A stretch of 64,000 bases of DNA from Phenylobacterium sp. Root1290 (GCF_001425305.1 NZ_LMEE01000002.1:878191-942190); one strand, 5' to 3'. Counted from the first letter of the stretch, positions 1 through 9,945 are shown. Numbers and translations: made by a program. Notes: generated from the letters alone by a model not told the origin.

Positions 1-2
1 TC

Positions 3-359
3 TATGGCCAGCTGCTGGGCTGCCCGGAGGGCCGCTCCAGCCCCGACTGGATCGACTTCGACTTCTATGGCCACCAGATCGTCGCGCACCTGTCGCCCGA
101 GGAATGCGGCCATCGCAACACCAGCAGCGTCGACGGCGAGGACGTGCCGGTCCGGCACTTCGGCGCGATCCTGACCGTGCCCGAGTGGCACGTCCTGGCG
201 GGCAAGCTGGAGGACGCCGGGATCAAGTTCGTCATCGAGCCGCAGATCCGCTTCGAGGGGCAGCCCGGCGAGCAGGCGACGATGTTCTTCCTCGACCCGT
301 CCGGCAACGCGCTGGAGTTCAAGGCCTTCGCCGACGACTCGATGGTGTTCGCGACGTGA
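3..359 (+). CDS. VOC family (glyoxalase/dioxygenase superfamily) protein, 5' end cut by the window
   Basis: The frame is open from base 3 to a TGA at 357-359, giving about 118 C-terminal residues. The paired beta-alpha-beta-beta-beta pattern of the vicinal-oxygen-chelate fold is visible. [11 protein letters not shown] opens a module and [16 protein letters not shown] closes it, where the Glu of ALEFK is the usual C-terminal metal ligand. Family members are small metalloenzymes such as lyases, dioxygenases and isomerases. No specific substrate can be read from this fragment. The stop overlaps the GTG of the following dehydratase gene, so the two are probably translated together. Family assignment is firm; specific function is unknown. 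Confidence 0.8.
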   Translation, partial: YGQLLGCPEGRSSPDWIDFDFYGHQIVAHLSPEECGHRNTSSVDGEDVPVRHFGAILTVPEWHVLAGKLEDAGIKFVIEPQIRFEGQPGEQATMFFLDPSGNALEFKAFADDSMVFAT

Positions 360-1336
360 GCGTGACCCTGGCCGATATCGAGGCCGCCGCTGCGCGGCTG
401 GCCGGCCACGCGGTCGAGACGCCGCTGATCGAGAGCCCGGCGCTGAACGAGCGCCTGGGGCGCCGGGTGCTGATCAAGCCGGAGACGCTGCAGCGGGTCG
501 GGGCGTTCAAGTTCCGCGGGGCCTACAACCGCCTGGCGCAGCTTTCCGCGCGGGACGCCAGGCGCGGGGTGGTGGCGTTCTCCTCGGGCAACCACGCCCA
601 GGGCGTGGCGCTGGCGGCGCGGCTGCTGGGCCTGCCGGCGATCATCGTGATGCCGGCCGACGCGCCGAGCGTGAAGGTCGAGGCGACGCGCGGCTATGGC
701 GCCGAGATCAGGTTCTACGACCGCCTGACCGAGAGCCGCGAGGAGATAGCCGCTGCGATCGCCGCCGAGCGCGGCGCGGTGACGGTTCCGGCGTTCGACG
801 ACCTGGACGTGATCGCCGGCCAGGGCACGGTCGGGCTGGAGCTGGTCAACCAGGCGCGGGGCCGCGGCCTATCCCTGGACACGGTGATCTCGCCGATCGG
901 CGGCGGCGGGCTGCTGGCCGGCGTCTCGACGGCGGTGAAGGCGCTGTCGCCGAACACCGCGATCGTCGGCGTCGAGCCGGCCGGCTTCGACGACACCCTG
1001 CGCTCGCTGCAGAAGGGCGAGCGGATCGTGACCAAGCCGACCTCGCGCTCATTGTGCGACGCGCTGGAGAGCCCGGCCCCCGGGCTGCTGACGTTCCCGG
1101 TGCTGCAGAAGACGGTGGCCGACGTCGCCCTGGTCACCGATGCCGAGGTCGCCGAGGCGATGCGCTATGCGTTCTCGGTGCTGAAGCTGGTGGTGGAGTC
1201 CGGCGGATCGGTGGGCCTGGCCGCGCTGCTGGCCGGCAAGGTCGGCGACTTCGGCGACAACGCCACGGGACTGATCCTGTCGGGCGGCAACGTCGATCCC
1301 GAGCTGTTCGCCAAGGTGCTCCGCAAGGAGGTCTAG
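356..1336 (+). CDS. Threonine/serine dehydratase (PLP-dependent, fold type II, single domain)
   Basis: Predicted 326-residue cytoplasmic PLP enzyme that would deaminate L-threonine to 2-oxobutyrate and/or L-serine to pyruvate. The PLP lysine is K52 in [17 protein letters not shown] near residue 77 is the substrate loop, and [11 protein letters not shown] near 180 holds the PLP phosphate. Length fits the short catabolic or racemase-like class: no C-terminal ACT-like regulatory domain is present, so it is unlikely to be the isoleucine-feedback-controlled biosynthetic IlvA. I chose the GTG at 356, which overlaps the upstream TGA, because [15 protein letters not shown] is a typical family N-terminus. 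Its TAG shares the bases CTAG with the convergent gene. Serine racemase activity cannot be excluded. Confidence 0.88.
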   Translation: MSVTLADIEAAAARLAGHAVETPLIESPALNERLGRRVLIKPETLQRVGAFKFRGAYNRLAQLSARDARRGVVAFSSGNHAQGVALAARLLGLPAIIVMPADAPSVKVEATRGYGAEIRFYDRLTESREEIAAAIAAERGAVTVPAFDDLDVIAGQGTVGLELVNQARGRGLSLDTVISPIGGGGLLAGVSTAVKALSPNTAIVGVEPAGFDDTLRSLQKGERIVTKPTSRSLCDALESPAPGLLTFPVLQKTVADVALVTDAEVAEAMRYAFSVLKLVVESGGSVGLAALLAGKVGDFGDNATGLILSGGNVDPELFAKVLRKEV

Positions 1337-2250
1337 GCGCTCTCGCGCTGGGCGACGAGCTGGCGATAGATGTCGGCCAGGGGCGCGAGGTAGAGCGTCG
1401 TGCTGAGCACGCTGACCACGGCCATCAGCACCGCGGCGACGCCGACCACCGGCGCCGCCTGCGCGAAGGTCAGGGCGGTGACGTCCATCGCGGCGGTGGG
1501 CTGCAGGATCGCGAACGCCGCGGCGATGAAGCCGGTGAACAGCAGCGCCTGGATCACGAAGGTGACGACGCTGACCAGGCCCCCGACCACCACCATCTTG
1601 CCGACCTGCCCGCGGGTGAGGGACCAGGATTCGAACAGCCGGAAATAGCTGTCGGCGAACGACATCGGCAGGCCCAGCGAGAAGCGCAGGAAGAGCCAGA
1701 TGATCGCGCCCAGCGCGATCAGCACCATCGCGCCGCACGCCAGCACGACGCTTGGAGCCAGGCCCGCGCTCGGCTCGGCCGCGCAAGCGAACAAGGCGGT
1801 GGTGATGAAGATCGGGAACATCGAGATCATCGTCACCAGGAACAGGACCACGCCGACCACGACTAGGCACAGCGCCAGCCAAAGCTCCTGACGGCCGAAG
1901 CGGAGATAGAAGAAGGAGCGCCTCTCCGGCTCCAGCACCGCGCGAAACACCGCCCCGACGATCAGGGCCGACGACGCCAGGCTGGAACCCCATTGCAGGA
2001 GTTGGAAGGCGTTCATCTGGCCCATCAGGGCCATCATCTGCTGGGTCGCCGCGGGAGAGTCGGGGGAGACGTCGGCCTCATTCAGCGCCGCCAGCGCCTG
2101 GAGCTGCGGCCAGACCATCGCTCCCATCAGCGCCAACGGACCGAGCGCGACGACGAGATAGACGAGACACCAGGCCAGGAAAGCCAACGGATTGCGTCCG
2201 ATGACCTTGAAGCCGGACGCAAACGCGCTTCGGCCGGAAAATGTCGCCAT
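1333..2250 (-). CDS. Multi-pass inner-membrane protein of unknown function
   Basis: About 305 residues with roughly six hydrophobic segments: near residues 20-42 (AFLAWCLVYLVVALG), 80-100, 120-145, 160-185, 215-245 and 265-290. The start MATFSGRSAF was preferred over an ATG five codons upstream. I do not recognise a named family with certainty. The arrangement of short soluble N-terminus, helices and a Pro-poor C-terminus resembles generic alphaproteobacterial membrane proteins annotated as hypothetical. It faces the dehydratase gene tail to tail, with stops overlapping in CTAG (1333-1336), and lies upstream of the efflux operon's end on the same strand with a 65-base gap. A functional link to efflux is not supported by the sequence. 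Confidence 0.75.
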   Translation of the reverse strand: MATFSGRSAFASGFKVIGRNPLAFLAWCLVYLVVALGPLALMGAMVWPQLQALAALNEADVSPDSPAATQQMMALMGQMNAFQLLQWGSSLASSALIVGAVFRAVLEPERRSFFYLRFGRQELWLALCLVVVGVVLFLVTMISMFPIFITTALFACAAEPSAGLAPSVVLACGAMVLIALGAIIWLFLRFSLGLPMSFADSYFRLFESWSLTRGQVGKMVVVGGLVSVVTFVIQALLFTGFIAAAFAILQPTAAMDVTALTFAQAAPVVGVAAVLMAVVSVLSTTLYLAPLADIYRQLVAQRESA

Positions 2251-2315
2251 GCTTCGCCCCCGCAACTACGAGGTGCGAAGCATAGCTTGGCGGCCTAGAG
2301 CCGCAACAGCTCCGC

Positions 2316-5300
2316 TTAGAGCCGGTCTTCGGGCACGGCGTCGGTCGGCGCCTCGCGCGGGGTGATCAGCTTGCCGAGCTTGGGCCGCAGCCAGTTCTCG
2401 AAGTCGTCGACGAACTCGTAGACGACCGGCACCAGCACCAGCGACAGAATGGTCGAGGTGATCAGGCCGCCGATCACCGCGACCGCCATGGGCTGACGGA
2501 ATTCCGCGCCCTTTTCGAGGGCGAAGGCGGTCGGCAGCATGCCCGCCGCCATGGCCACGGTGGTCATCACGATGGGGCGGGCCCGCTCGCGGCAGGCCTC
2601 GATCAGGGCCTGTCGCTGCTCCATGCCTTCGCGCTCGCGCTCGATGGCGTACTCGACCAGCAGGATCGAGTTCTTCGCGGCCAGACCCAGCAGCATCAGG
2701 AAGCCGATGAGCGAAGGAATGGAGAGCGAGAGGTTGAAGATCAGCAGGCCGAGGAACGCTCCGCCCACCGCCAGCGGCAGGGCCGAGAGGATGACGATCG
2801 GCTTGAAGAACGAGCGGAACAGCAGGACCAGGACGCCGTAGATCATCGAGACGCCGGCGAACACCGCCAGCCCGAAGGATGCGAACAGCTCCTGCATGGC
2901 CTCGAGCTGACCGGTCTGGGCCGGCGTTACGCCGTCAGGCAGCTTCTTCATGATCGGCAGGTTGTCGACGGCGTTGTTCGCGACGCCCATCTCCACGCCG
3001 TTGAGCTCGGCCTGGATGGTGAGCTGCCGCATGCGGTTGAGCCGCTCGATCTTGGCCGGGCCGGCCTGGAACTCGACGTCGGCCACGGCGTCGAGCGTGG
3101 TGACCCCGCCGCTGGCCGTGGGGATGCGCAGCGCCTTGATCCGCTGGATGTCGGCGCGGGCGTCGGCCGGCAGGCGGATGCGGATCGGCAGCCGCCGCTC
3201 GCCGTCGGTCATCTTGGCGACGTTGGCGTCGATGTCGCCGACGGTGGCGACGCGGGCCACCTGGGCGATGGTCTCGGACGAGACGCCGAGGCGCGCAGCT
3301 TCGGCGTGACGCGGACGGATCACGACCTCAGGCCCGACCGGCGGCGTCGAGGGCCGCGGGTTGGCGATGACGTCGAGCGTCCGCATCTGGCGTTCGAGTT
3401 CGAGCGCCGTGGCGTCCAGCTTGGCCGGATTGTCGCTCTGCAGGACCTTGGACAGGCCGGCCTGACCCTGGAAGTCCAGGAAGGTCACACGGGCGTCGGG
3501 AACGCCCATCAGTTCCTCGCGCAGCTCGCGGCGGATTTCATCGCCGCTCTTGTCGCGATCCGCGGTCAGCAAGACGGTCATGGTGCCGGAGCGCAGATCG
3601 CTGCCCCCGCCGCCGCCGCCGGGGCCGCCGGTGATCACGGTAGAGCCGATCTGGGCGAAGGTGCCGGTCACTTCCGGCCGCGCCTGGAACACGCGGTTCA
3701 GTTCGCGGGTGACTTCTTCCATGTCCTCGGCGGTGGCGCCGGGCGGCCCCTGGATGTCGACATAGAGGTAGTCCGGGTCGCCGGCCGGCTGGAAGCCCTG
3801 GGGCAGCAACGTCGCCAGGCCGAGCGAGCCGATGAACATTACGCCGCCGAGGATCGAGGCGATGATCCGGTGGTCGAGGGCCCACTCCAGGGCGTTCCGG
3901 TAGAAGCCCTCGAACGGCTTGCGCGGCTTGGGATGAGCCGCGGGCTTGAGCAGGTAGGCGGCCATCAGCGGAGTCAGCAGGCGGGCGACCACCAGCGAGA
4001 ACAACACCGCCACCGAGACGGTGAGGCCGAATTCGCGGAAGAACTGGCCCGCCATGCCGGCCATGAACGAGACCGGGGTGAACACCACCACGATGGCGAA
4101 GGTCGTCGCGACCACCGCCAGGCCGATGGCGTCGGCGCCCTCCATCGCGGCCTGGAAGGGCCGCATGCCCTCGGACACCCGCTTCTCGATGTTCTCGATC
4201 TCGACGATCGCGTCGTCGACCAGGATGCCGATGACCAGGGTCAGGGCCAGCAGGGTGACGACGTTCAGCGAGAAGCCGAACAGCTGCATGAAGAAGAAGG
4301 TCGGGATCAGCGAGACCGGCATGGCGAAGGCGGTGATCGCCGTCGAGCGCCAGTCGCGCAGGAACAGGAACACGACCAGCGCCGCCAGGATCATCCCCTC
4401 CAGCAGCACGTGCTGGGTGGCCCGGAAGTTGGCCCGCGTCTCGTCGACGCTGGAGAAGATCTTGGTGAAGGTGACGCCCTTGTACTGCGCCTCGGCCTTC
4501 TCCAGCGCGGCCATGACGTTGTCTTCGACGGCGACGTCGCTGGAGTCCCGCGTCTTCATCAGCAGGAAGCCGACGACGGGCTGACCGTTGAGGCGCGCGA
4601 AGCCGCGCACCTCGGAGGCGCCGTCGCCGACCTCGGCGATGTCGGTCAGCTTCACGAAGCCGCCCGTTCCGGTCGGGATGGTCAGCTCGCGCAAGCCCGC
4701 GAGGGTGTTGACCGAGCCGAGCACCCGCAGGGTCTGCTCGCGCCCGCCGACCTGCACCCGGCCGCCGGGCGAGTCGAGATCGGCCGCACGCAGGGCGTTG
4801 TTGACCTGGGCCGCGGTCAGGCCGCGGGCGTTCATCCGGTCAGGATCGATGATGACGTTGATCTCGCGCGTCACCCCGCCGACGCGGGCCACCTGCGCCA
4901 CGCCGTTCTCGGACTGCAGCGTGCGGGCGATGGTGTCGTCGACGAACCAGGACAGTTCGGCGTCGGACATCTCGGGCGCGGCGACCGCGTAGGTCAGGAT
5001 CGGCTGGCTGTCGATCTCCACCCGCGTGATGGTCGGCTCGTCGATCTCGCGCGGCAGCACGGCGCGGGTCTGATCGACCCGCGAGCGGACCTCGTCGGTC
5101 TTTTTCTGGAGATCCTCGCCGAGCTCGAACTCGATGGTGGTGGTCGAGACCCCCAGCATCACGGTCGAGTAGATGTTCTTGACGTTGGGGATCCCCGCCA
5201 TCGCGTCCTCGACCGGACGGGTGATCTGGGTCTCCATTTCCCCGGGGGCCGCGCCGTTCTGCGTGACGGTCACGGAGACCGCCGGGAACTGCACGTTGGG

Positions 5301-5447
5301 GAACATTTTCACGTAGAGGCCGGAATAGGCCACCATCCCGGCCAGCAGCAGCGCCACGAACAGCACCGCCACGGGGACCGGGTTCTTGATGGCCCAGGCG
5401 GAGATCTTCAGACCATCGCCGCCGCCGCTGGAATGAGCGTTGGTCAT
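2316..5447 (-). CDS. RND family multidrug efflux pump, inner-membrane permease (AcrB/MexB type)
   Basis: 1043 residues, the normal length for HAE1 permeases: proton-driven export of drugs from membrane and periplasm through an outer-membrane channel. Visible parts are TM1 near 20-40 (VPVAVLFVALLLAGMVAYSG), the porter and docking domains with IPNVKNIYST, and the TM4 proton-relay pair in GILVDDAIVEIEN. A second repeat ends in SLVLVPVVYEFVDDFE. A glycine-rich loop (ITGGPGGGGGG) sits in the second periplasmic half. The ATG overlaps the adaptor stop by one base (TGATG), so it is the last gene of a minus-strand operon of outer-membrane factor, adaptor and pump. Substrates cannot be inferred. No regulator gene is adjacent. 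Confidence 0.93.
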   Translation of the reverse strand: MTNAHSSGGGDGLKISAWAIKNPVPVAVLFVALLLAGMVAYSGLYVKMFPNVQFPAVSVTVTQNGAAPGEMETQITRPVEDAMAGIPNVKNIYSTVMLGVSTTTIEFELGEDLQKKTDEVRSRVDQTRAVLPREIDEPTITRVEIDSQPILTYAVAAPEMSDAELSWFVDDTIARTLQSENGVAQVARVGGVTREINVIIDPDRMNARGLTAAQVNNALRAADLDSPGGRVQVGGREQTLRVLGSVNTLAGLRELTIPTGTGGFVKLTDIAEVGDGASEVRGFARLNGQPVVGFLLMKTRDSSDVAVEDNVMAALEKAEAQYKGVTFTKIFSSVDETRANFRATQHVLLEGMILAALVVFLFLRDWRSTAITAFAMPVSLIPTFFFMQLFGFSLNVVTLLALTLVIGILVDDAIVEIENIEKRVSEGMRPFQAAMEGADAIGLAVVATTFAIVVVFTPVSFMAGMAGQFFREFGLTVSVAVLFSLVVARLLTPLMAAYLLKPAAHPKPRKPFEGFYRNALEWALDHRIIASILGGVMFIGSLGLATLLPQGFQPAGDPDYLYVDIQGPPGATAEDMEEVTRELNRVFQARPEVTGTFAQIGSTVITGGPGGGGGGSDLRSGTMTVLLTADRDKSGDEIRRELREELMGVPDARVTFLDFQGQAGLSKVLQSDNPAKLDATALELERQMRTLDVIANPRPSTPPVGPEVVIRPRHAEAARLGVSSETIAQVARVATVGDIDANVAKMTDGERRLPIRIRLPADARADIQRIKALRIPTASGGVTTLDAVADVEFQAGPAKIERLNRMRQLTIQAELNGVEMGVANNAVDNLPIMKKLPDGVTPAQTGQLEAMQELFASFGLAVFAGVSMIYGVLVLLFRSFFKPIVILSALPLAVGGAFLGLLIFNLSLSIPSLIGFLMLLGLAAKNSILLVEYAIEREREGMEQRQALIEACRERARPIVMTTVAMAAGMLPTAFALEKGAEFRQPMAVAVIGGLITSTILSLVLVPVVYEFVDDFENWLRPKLGKLITPREAPTDAVPEDRL

Positions 5448-6601
5448 CAGCGCTTATCCGCCGGTTGAGCCTTGGCCGCCGGTTGAGCGGCGGGCGCCGC
5501 GACCGGCTGGGCCTGCGCGCCTTCCACCGGCTTGACGATGTCGCCGTCGAGCAGGAAGGCGGCCGCGTTCTGGACGACGCGCGTGCCGGCGGCAGGTCCG
5601 CGAACCAGGGTCACCAGACCCTCGCCGCGGGCGCCGGTCTGGACGTTGACGCGCTTGACGCGGTTCTGGGCGTCGATGGTCATCACGCTGGCGCCGTCGG
5701 CGTCGTAGCGGATCGCCGTTTCCGGCACCACCAGCCCCTGGCCGGCCACGTCGCCGAACACGGCGCGGCCGAAGCCGCCGGCGCGGATGTCGTTGCGAAC
5801 GGGCAGCAGGATGCGGACCGTGCCGAGCTTGGTCTGGGTGTTGATCTGCGGCGAGATGATCCGCACGCGGCCGACCGCGGTCGCGCCGGACGGCAAGGTG
5901 ACGGTTGCGGCCTGGCCCACACGCACCCGCGCCAAGCTGTCTTCCGACAGATCGGCGGAGAGTTCGATCTGGCCGTCGCGGGCGATGCGGAACCAGGGCG
6001 TTCCGCCGGCGCTGGCCAGATCGCCAGGACGAACGGTGCGTTCCAGGACGACCCCGCTGACCGGGGCGGTCACGGCCAGTTTGGTCGCACGGGTCTGGAC
6101 GTCGCGATAGGCGGCGGCCTGGGCGTTGGCGGTGGCGCGGGCGGCCTTGGCCTGGAAGCGGCGCTGGTCGATCGCCTCCTGGCTGAGCACCCCCTGCCCG
6201 TCCAGCCCGGCGACGCGGCCGGCTTCCGCCTCGGCCTGCTGGGCCTGGGCTTCGGCCTGGGCGGCCAGGGCCTTCTGCTGCTCGACCTGGGCGTTGATCA
6301 GCACGCCGTCGAGCTGAGCGAGGGTCTGGCCCGCCTTCACCTGCGCGCCTTCCTCGACCAGCACGCGCGAGACGCGATAGCCGCTGACTTCCGGGTTCAC
6401 CGCCGCCTCTTCGCGCGGGATCAGCGAGCCCGACGCGGTGAGCGAACCGGAGATCGCGCGGTTCTCGACGCGCACGACGCGGACGGCGCGCGCGTTGGCG
6501 GCCTCGTCCTTCTTTGGCGCTTCCTTGGGGCCGCAGGCGGCGAGCGTCACAGCGGAAGCCAGGCCGGCCGCGATGGCGAGGATGGTCGTCGTTCTCGTCA
6601 C
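5447..6601 (-). CDS. RND efflux periplasmic adaptor (membrane fusion protein), lipoprotein
   Basis: 384 residues bridging the RND pump and the outer-membrane channel. The GTG start at 6601 lies one base after the stop of the outer-membrane factor gene. It gives a lipoprotein signal (TTTILAIAAGLASAVTLAAC) with the lipobox cysteine near residue 22. The open frame extends further upstream, but that part overlaps the preceding gene and lacks family features. The order is a lipoyl half-motif (SGYRVSRVLVEEGAQVKAGQTLAQLD), an alpha-hairpin rich in Ala and Gln (EQQKALAAQAEAQ), a second lipoyl half (TKLAVTAPVSGVVLERTVRPGD), then beta-barrel and membrane-proximal domains. The C-terminus is Ala/Pro/Gln-rich (AQPVAAPAAQPAAKAQPADKR), which is longer than usual and low complexity. 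Confidence 0.92.
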   Translation of the reverse strand: MTRTTTILAIAAGLASAVTLAACGPKEAPKKDEAANARAVRVVRVENRAISGSLTASGSLIPREEAAVNPEVSGYRVSRVLVEEGAQVKAGQTLAQLDGVLINAQVEQQKALAAQAEAQAQQAEAEAGRVAGLDGQGVLSQEAIDQRRFQAKAARATANAQAAAYRDVQTRATKLAVTAPVSGVVLERTVRPGDLASAGGTPWFRIARDGQIELSADLSEDSLARVRVGQAATVTLPSGATAVGRVRIISPQINTQTKLGTVRILLPVRNDIRAGGFGRAVFGDVAGQGLVVPETAIRYDADGASVMTIDAQNRVKRVNVQTGARGEGLVTLVRGPAAGTRVVQNAAAFLLDGDIVKPVEGAQAQPVAAPAAQPAAKAQPADKR

Positions 6602-6602
6602 G

Positions 6603-8057
6603 TCAGCGAGCCTCTTTATTGGTCGGGGCGGCCTCAAGCGGCCATCCGCCGCCGAGCGCCTTGTAGGATTGAACGGCGCGGCGCAGGCCCTGCACCTGGG
6701 CCGCGGTCGAAAGGGTGCGCAGGGTGCGCCAGGCCCGTTCGTTGTCGAGCGTCGTCTGAAGGTCGTTGAAGCCGGCCACGTAGCCCTTGCGAGAGGCCTC
6801 GTAGGCGCGCAGGGCGCGCTCTTCGCCGTTCTCCAGAAGGGCGATGCGGCGGCGATCCGCCTCCAGCTGAACCAGCGAATTCTCGGCCTCGCCATAGGCG
6901 GTCTGCACCGCCTTCTCGTAGGCGATGGCGGCCTGTTCGGCGCGGGCGTCCTGGGCGTTCATTTCGGTCAGCAGGCGCGGGATGTCGAGCACCGGGACCG
7001 TGACGTTGGCGCCGATGGTCCAGGACTGGATCGTCGCCGAGTAGCTGGGCTGGTCGTTCTGCTGCAGGCCGATGCCGGGCGCGAGCTTGAAGGTCGGGAA
7101 GAAGGCGAGCTTGGCGTAGTCGAGGCGGCCCAGGGCCGAGACAAGCATCGCCTCGGCGCGGCGCACGTCCGGGCGGCGGGCGAGCAGTTCGCCCGGCACG
7201 GCGGCCGGGACCTGCGGCACGACGCCGACCGACGCGTCGATCGGCAGGCTGGCGATCGGCTCGATCCCACGGCCGGTGAGGATGAGCAGATTGCGCTGCG
7301 CGGCCTGCAGGTCGGCCTCAAGAGCGGTCACCTGCGAGCGCGCCTGCGCCAGGTCGCCGGCGACGCGGTCGGCGTCGGCGGTCGAGGCGATGCCGCGTTC
7401 GGCGCGGATGTTCACGATGCGATAGAGTTCGGCCTGGATCCGCTCGGTCGCGCGCGTGTCCTCAAGCTGAATGGCGAGGCCGCGGGCGGCGAAATATCCG
7501 TCGGCGACGGCGGCTGCGAGGCTGGCGCGCGCCGCCTCGTAGTCCAGCCGGGCGGCGGCCATCTCGGCGTTGGCGGCGCGGCGGGCGGCGAAGATCCGGC
7601 CGAAGAGGTCGATCTCCCAACTGACGTCGAAGTTCGCGCTCTGGGTCTCGCTGTCGCCCGCGGTCGAGAAGCCCGGAACCGCAACCTCGGCGCCGTCGAT
7701 GACCTTGCTGTCGGTCTGTGTGACGGAGCCGCGCGGATTGCCCTGCGGCAGGAAGCTGGTCAGCGCGCCGGAGCGGGTGGCGCGGGCTTCGCGCAGCTTG
7801 GCCGCGGCGCTGCGCGCGTCGGGGCTGGCGGCCAGCGCCTGCTCGATCAGGGCGGTGAGTTGCGGATCGTTGAAGCCGGTCCACCAGGTTTCCAGCGACG
7901 GCGCACTGGCGACTTCCGGCGAGACCGGCGCCTCATAGACGGCCGGCACGCGCGTATCGGCGTCACGGGTCGAGGCGCAGGCGGACAGCAGCATCAGGCA
8001 GGCCATGCCGGCCACCGGTCCGACAGCAGGGGAGACTAGGCGCATCGCTCTCTTCAT
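6603..8057 (-). CDS. Outer-membrane efflux channel, TolC/NodT family lipoprotein
   Basis: 484 residues forming the trimeric outer-membrane duct of the RND pump. The N-terminus MKRAMRLVSPAVGPVAGM...LLSAC carries a lipobox, with Cys near residue 27, as in NodT/OprM-type factors. An in-frame ATG four codons later is an alternative start. Two repeats of paired long helices follow. Recognisable family signatures are VSWEIDLFGRIFAARRAA and RRPDVRRAEAMLVSALGRLDYAKLAFFPTF, the latter typical of NodT members. It is first in the operon, with the adaptor GTG one base after its TGA. This gene order (channel, adaptor, pump) differs from the common adaptor-pump-channel order. The promoter must lie in 8058-8279. 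Confidence 0.92.
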   Translation of the reverse strand: MKRAMRLVSPAVGPVAGMACLMLLSACASTRDADTRVPAVYEAPVSPEVASAPSLETWWTGFNDPQLTALIEQALAASPDARSAAAKLREARATRSGALTSFLPQGNPRGSVTQTDSKVIDGAEVAVPGFSTAGDSETQSANFDVSWEIDLFGRIFAARRAANAEMAAARLDYEAARASLAAAVADGYFAARGLAIQLEDTRATERIQAELYRIVNIRAERGIASTADADRVAGDLAQARSQVTALEADLQAAQRNLLILTGRGIEPIASLPIDASVGVVPQVPAAVPGELLARRPDVRRAEAMLVSALGRLDYAKLAFFPTFKLAPGIGLQQNDQPSYSATIQSWTIGANVTVPVLDIPRLLTEMNAQDARAEQAAIAYEKAVQTAYGEAENSLVQLEADRRRIALLENGEERALRAYEASRKGYVAGFNDLQTTLDNERAWRTLRTLSTAAQVQGLRRAVQSYKALGGGWPLEAAPTNKEAR

Positions 8058-8279
8058 TACTTTCGGTTCGCGACACCACCCACCGCGCCGGGCGGCAGGC
8101 GCGGCGCAGACCTTGATACCGGTGTTCCGTTCTTAGCGATGCTCATGCTTCAGGTCGATTGCAGAGACGAGACAATCGGTATTGGTCGCGCGGGTGTCGC
8201 ATCCTGGTCGCATGGCGCTGGCGTAAGCTCCCGCCCCGAACTAGGGTTCGGCGCAATTCCATCCCCGTTTGAGTGAACT
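8058..8279. other. Divergent intergenic region between efflux operon and M28 peptidase
   Basis: 222 bases separating a minus-strand efflux operon from a plus-strand exported peptidase, so promoters must point both ways. I see no hairpin with a T tract and no convincing small gene. No clear palindromic operator of the kind expected for a TetR-controlled efflux operon was found by eye, and no regulator gene is adjacent. Confidence 0.4.
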
Positions 8280-9929
8280 ATGAAACAGTTTCTCCTCGCT
8301 GGCGCCGCCATTTGGGCCGTTTTCGCCGCTCCGGCGCTGGCCGCCGATCTCGAACCGGCCAAGATCGCCGAGCACGTGAAGGTCCTGTCGTCCGACGCGT
8401 TCGAGGGCCGCGGCCCGGCCACGGAAGGCGAGAAGAAGACCGTCGCCTACATCTCCGAGCAGTTCAAAGCCGCTGGATTGAAGCCCGGCGGCGACCTGGT
8501 GAACGGCCAGCGCAGTTGGACCCAGGACGTGCCGCTGGCTCGCTTCGAGATCAAGGGCCCCGTCGCGGTCGGCGTGACCACCGGCGGCAAGGCCCAGGCC
8601 TGGACCCAGGGCGACGATGTCGCGCTGCGCGCGGCGCAGACCGGGGCGACCCGGGTCAGCATCAAGGACGCGCCGGTCGTGTTTGTCGGCTATGGCGTCA
8701 CCGCGCCCGAACGCAACTGGGACGATTTCAAGGACGTCGACCTGAAGGGCAAAGTCGCGCTGGTGCTGGTCAACGATCCCGATTTCGAGACCGGGAACGG
8801 CGATTTCGGCGGCAAGGCGATGACCTATTATGGCCGCTGGACCTACAAGTACGAGGAGGCCGCGCGCCGCGGCGCCGTCGGCTTCCTGGTGGTCCACGAG
8901 ACCGCGCCGGCCTCGTACGGCTGGGCGACGGTGAAGAACTCCAACACCGCGCCGCTGTTCGACATCATCCGCGACAAGCCGAGCGAGGCGCACGCGCTGC
9001 TGGAAGGCTGGATCCAGCGCGACCGCACGGTCGAGCTGTTCAAGGCCTCGGGCCTCGACTTCGAGGCGCTGAAGAAGCAGGCCCAGACCCGCGACTTCAA
9101 GCCAGTGGAACTGAAGGGCGCGACCTTCTCGACCGACTATGAAGTCGACGTCCAGAAGATCGTCTCGAAGAACGTGGTCGGGCTGATCCCCGGCGCCAAG
9201 CGTCCCGACGAGACCATCATCTATTCCGGGCACTGGGACCATCTGGGCGTCGGTCTGCCGGACGCCAAGGGCGATGCGATCTACAACGGCGCCGTCGACA
9301 ACGCCGACGGCATCGCCACGATGATCGAGATCGGCCGCGCCTTCGCCAAGGGCCCGCAGCCGGACCGCTCGGTGGTGTTCCTGGCGGTGACCGCCGAGGA
9401 GAAGGGCCTGCTGGGCTCGGAATACTACGCGGCCAACCCGCTCTATCCGCTGGGCAAGACGGTGGCGAACATCAACATGGACGCCCTGTCGCCGGCCGGC
9501 CCGGCCAAGGACTTCACCTCCTCAGGGGACGCCGCGTCGACGCTGCAGGACGCGCTGATCGCCGTGGGCAAGGCTCAAGGCCGCTACTACACGCCGGACT
9601 CGCGTCCGGAAGCGGGCCTGTTCTTCCGCTCGGACCACTTCCCCTTCGCCAAGCGCGGCGTGCCGGCGATCTCGTTCGGCTCGGGCTCCGACCTGGTGCA
9701 GGGCGGCAAGGAGGCTGGCGCGGCCTGGTCGAAGGCCTACACCGCCGACCGCTATCACCAGCCGGCCGACCATTTCGACGACAGCTGGAACCTTGAAGGC
9801 ATCGCCCAGGACGGCCAACTGATGCTCGAGCTGGGCCGCCAGCTGGCCGACTCCACGACCTGGCCGGAGTGGAAGGCGGGCTCGGAATTCAAGCAGACCC
9901 GGGACGCCACGGCGTCCGAACGGAAGTAG
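8280..9929 (+). CDS. Exported M28 family zinc metallopeptidase
   Basis: 549 residues. The signal peptide MKQFLLAGAAIWAVFAAPALA is likely cut before ADLEP, so it acts outside the cytoplasm. An inserted PA-like domain lies near 130-290 (VVFVGYGVTAPERNWDDF), followed by the catalytic co-catalytic-zinc domain. Ligands are visible in order: His and Asp in YSGHWDHLGVG, Asp in NGAVDNADGIATM, the Glu pair in VTAEEKGLLGSEYY, Asp in NINMDALSP and His in FRSDHFPFAKRGVPA. Families of this layout include aminopeptidases and glutaminyl cyclases; an aminopeptidase is the likeliest role. The ATG at 8280 follows a free-standing promoter region. The DUF72 gene begins 16 bases downstream and may be cotranscribed. 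Confidence 0.92.
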   Translation: MKQFLLAGAAIWAVFAAPALAADLEPAKIAEHVKVLSSDAFEGRGPATEGEKKTVAYISEQFKAAGLKPGGDLVNGQRSWTQDVPLARFEIKGPVAVGVTTGGKAQAWTQGDDVALRAAQTGATRVSIKDAPVVFVGYGVTAPERNWDDFKDVDLKGKVALVLVNDPDFETGNGDFGGKAMTYYGRWTYKYEEAARRGAVGFLVVHETAPASYGWATVKNSNTAPLFDIIRDKPSEAHALLEGWIQRDRTVELFKASGLDFEALKKQAQTRDFKPVELKGATFSTDYEVDVQKIVSKNVVGLIPGAKRPDETIIYSGHWDHLGVGLPDAKGDAIYNGAVDNADGIATMIEIGRAFAKGPQPDRSVVFLAVTAEEKGLLGSEYYAANPLYPLGKTVANINMDALSPAGPAKDFTSSGDAASTLQDALIAVGKAQGRYYTPDSRPEAGLFFRSDHFPFAKRGVPAISFGSGSDLVQGGKEAGAAWSKAYTADRYHQPADHFDDSWNLEGIAQDGQLMLELGRQLADSTTWPEWKAGSEFKQTRDATASERK

Positions 9930-9945
9930 CAAGGCGAGGAACGAG

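Noticed and set aside
1620-1645. GGATTCGAAC, a tRNA T-arm-like sequence
   Set aside because: Lies inside the coding frame of the membrane protein; no acceptor or anticodon stems around it.
3306-5468. A 720-residue plus-strand frame antisense to the RND pump
   Set aside because: Composition is His/Asp/Gly/Arg repeats typical of antisense shadows of GC-rich genes; no family motifs; the minus strand encodes a clear RND permease.
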